Shown one piece after another: positions 4,880-5,733 of a stretch of 5,733 nucleotides of DNA. The translations under genes and the position numbers were made by a program. Source of the DNA: an uncultured Eggerthellaceae bacterium (GTDB lineage: Bacteria; Actinomycetota; Coriobacteriia; Coriobacteriales; Eggerthellaceae); contig CAUEBO010000105.1 in the NCBI GenBank assembly GCA_958454405.1, positions 1-5,733 of the forward strand, read 5' to 3'. Numbering within the stretch: the first letter of the stretch is position 1; each line of letters begins with the position of its first letter. The notes beneath the pieces are model-generated. The model saw only the letters and a list, made by a program, of their open reading frames with translations. It made no database searches and had not been told where the DNA came from.

Positions 4880-5733
4880 GATGGATTCCCTTCCGATTTC
4901 GGCTCTTCCCGCTCATTATACTGCTGCAGCACCCGATGGAGCTCCTCGGCCACTTCGTTCGGAACGACTCGCGCCTCTTTTATCTCGTCGAGCGTGGCGC
5001 CTTTGAGGTTCCTGAACGACTTGAAGTGCTTGAGCAGCGCCTTCTTGCGCACGGGGCCCATGCCCACCACGTCGTCCAAAATGGAGGCCGTCATGCCCTT
5101 GCCGCGCAGCTCGCGGTGGAACGTGATGGCGAAGCGGTGCGCCTCGTCGCGCACCTGCTTCACCAGGTACAGCGACGCCGAGCCCGAGGGCAGCACCACC
5201 GGCCCCGTGTCCTGCCACGGCACGAACAGCTCCTCGTCGCGCTTGGCCAGGCCGCACAGCGCGATGTCGTCGATGCCCATCTCCTCGAACATGGCGAGCG
5301 CCGCGGAGAGCTGCGGCTTGCCGCCGTCGAGGATGATGAGGTCGGGCTTGCTGCCGAAGCGCTCGTCGGCCATGCGCTCGGGCGCGTAGCGGCGGCCCAT
5401 CACCTCCTGCATGGACAGGAAGTCGTTCGCCTCGTCGAGCGGCGTCTTGATCTTGAAGCGGCGGTACTGGTTCTTGTCGGGCTTGCCGTTCGTGAACACC
5501 ACCATCGAAGCCACCGTATAGGAGCCGTGGATGGTGGAGATGTCGAAGCACTCGATGCGCATCGGCGGCTCGTCCAGGGCCAGCGCGCTCTCCAGCTGCA
5601 GAAGCGCGTCGTTGATGCGCTTGTCGTCGTAGTTCGTGCGCACCTTGTAGCGCATGAGCGTGTGCTTCGCGTTCGTCTCGGCCATGCCCACGAGCTCGGC
5701 CTTCTCGCCCTTCTGCGGCGCGGTGATGCGCAC
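4876..5733 (-). CDS. uvrC: Excinuclease ABC subunit C, C-terminal part (5' end outside window)
   Basis: UvrC makes both incisions around a DNA lesion after UvrA and UvrB have located it. The window holds the last 285 or so residues of a protein normally about 600-700 long; the GIY-YIG nuclease and the UvrB-binding region lie beyond the window edge, so the codon at 5733 is internal and not a start. The visible part is the RNase H-like 5' nuclease domain with acidic residues in ECFDIS (D64, fragment numbering), the ANDF region (D104) and LIILDGGKPQL (D136), plus RDEAHRFAI with H199. It is followed by tandem helix-hairpin-helix motifs (about 216-270, including DDVVGMGPVRKKALLKHF). The gene ends in TGA overlapping the ATG of rapZ. 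The last dozen codons use many A/T-ending triplets, unlike the rest, apparently because they carry signals for rapZ. Confidence 0.97.
   Translation of the reverse strand: MRITAPQKGEKAELVGMAETNAKHTLMRYKVRTNYDDKRINDALLQLESALALDEPPMRIECFDISTIHGSYTVASMVVFTNGKPDKNQYRRFKIKTPLDEANDFLSMQEVMGRRYAPERMADERFGSKPDLIILDGGKPQLSAALAMFEEMGIDDIALCGLAKRDEELFVPWQDTGPVVLPSGSASLYLVKQVRDEAHRFAITFHRELRGKGMTASILDDVVGMGPVRKKALLKHFKSFRNLKGATLDEIKEARVVPNEVAEELHRVLQQYNEREEPKSEGNPS
4908..4920 (-). promoter_or_regulatory. Candidate internal promoter (-10 TATAAT) for rapZ-yvcK-whiA
   Basis: A perfect TATAAT lies at 4915-4920 on the minus strand, inside the 3' end of uvrC, where it encodes Tyr-Asn with the codons TAT AAT. 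Elsewhere in the visible uvrC, Asn is almost always AAC and Tyr mostly TAC. A start near 4908 would give a leader of about 28 nt that includes the rapZ ribosome binding site. No good -35 hexamer is found at 16-18 bp spacing and there is no TG extension, so this may be a weak or activator-dependent promoter, or chance. Confidence 0.35.

Noticed and set aside
3410..5389. 659-residue plus-strand open frame opposite yvcK, rapZ and uvrC
   Set aside because: It spans three well-supported genes on the other strand and changes character across their boundaries. Its composition is that of an antisense shadow.
1..5733. Mobile elements, CRISPR arrays, tRNA/rRNA genes or a defence island
   Set aside because: Known housekeeping genes fill the window, with gaps under 80 nt. 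No transposase, terminal repeats, array-like repeats or RNA gene signatures were seen on either strand.

Overview
The window is a compact, GC-rich stretch of bacterial chromosome. Every gene lies on the minus strand, so transcription runs from position 5733 down to 1. The order in that direction is uvrC (3' part) - rapZ - yvcK - whiA - gap - small membrane-protein gene - pgk (5' part). The uvrC-rapZ-yvcK-whiA-gap-pgk order is classic for Actinobacteria and some Firmicutes. High G+C, strongly GC-ending codons, a Walker A arginine in RapZ as in Streptomyces-type homologues, and the protein sequences together suggest an actinobacterium. A gut Coriobacteriia/Eggerthellaceae-like organism is my best guess, but I could not confirm the genus.

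Region 1 (5733-2770) is a tight operon segment. UvrC, the nucleotide excision repair nuclease, overlaps rapZ by 4 nt. RapZ, a P-loop RNA-binding/regulatory ATPase-like protein, is followed 10 nt later by yvcK, the gluconeogenesis factor of the CofD-like family. yvcK overlaps whiA by 22 nt. Coupled translation is likely throughout. A perfect TATAAT lies inside the 3' end of uvrC, about 36 nt ahead of the rapZ start, and may allow rapZ-yvcK-whiA to be expressed without uvrC.

Region 2 (1858-1783) is the only AT-richer gap of note, about 76 bp between whiA and gap. It has no evident terminator. It holds a plausible promoter whose -10 is flanked by a 10-bp direct repeat with a 19-bp period, and then a strong Shine-Dalgarno for gap.

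Region 3 (1782-1) is the glycolytic block: a complete NAD-type GAPDH, a 64-residue single-pass membrane protein of unknown function, and the first 158 residues of phosphoglycerate kinase. A perfect 9-bp GC-rich stem-loop without a U-tract follows gap and may tune expression of what lies downstream.

Functionally, the window couples central carbon flow (gap, pgk) to genes often linked to cell-envelope precursor supply and growth control (rapZ, yvcK, whiA). Most of it is conserved housekeeping sequence. I found no mobile element, CRISPR array, RNA gene or clearly new system. The least explained items are the small membrane protein, the hairpin, and the two putative regulatory overlays.
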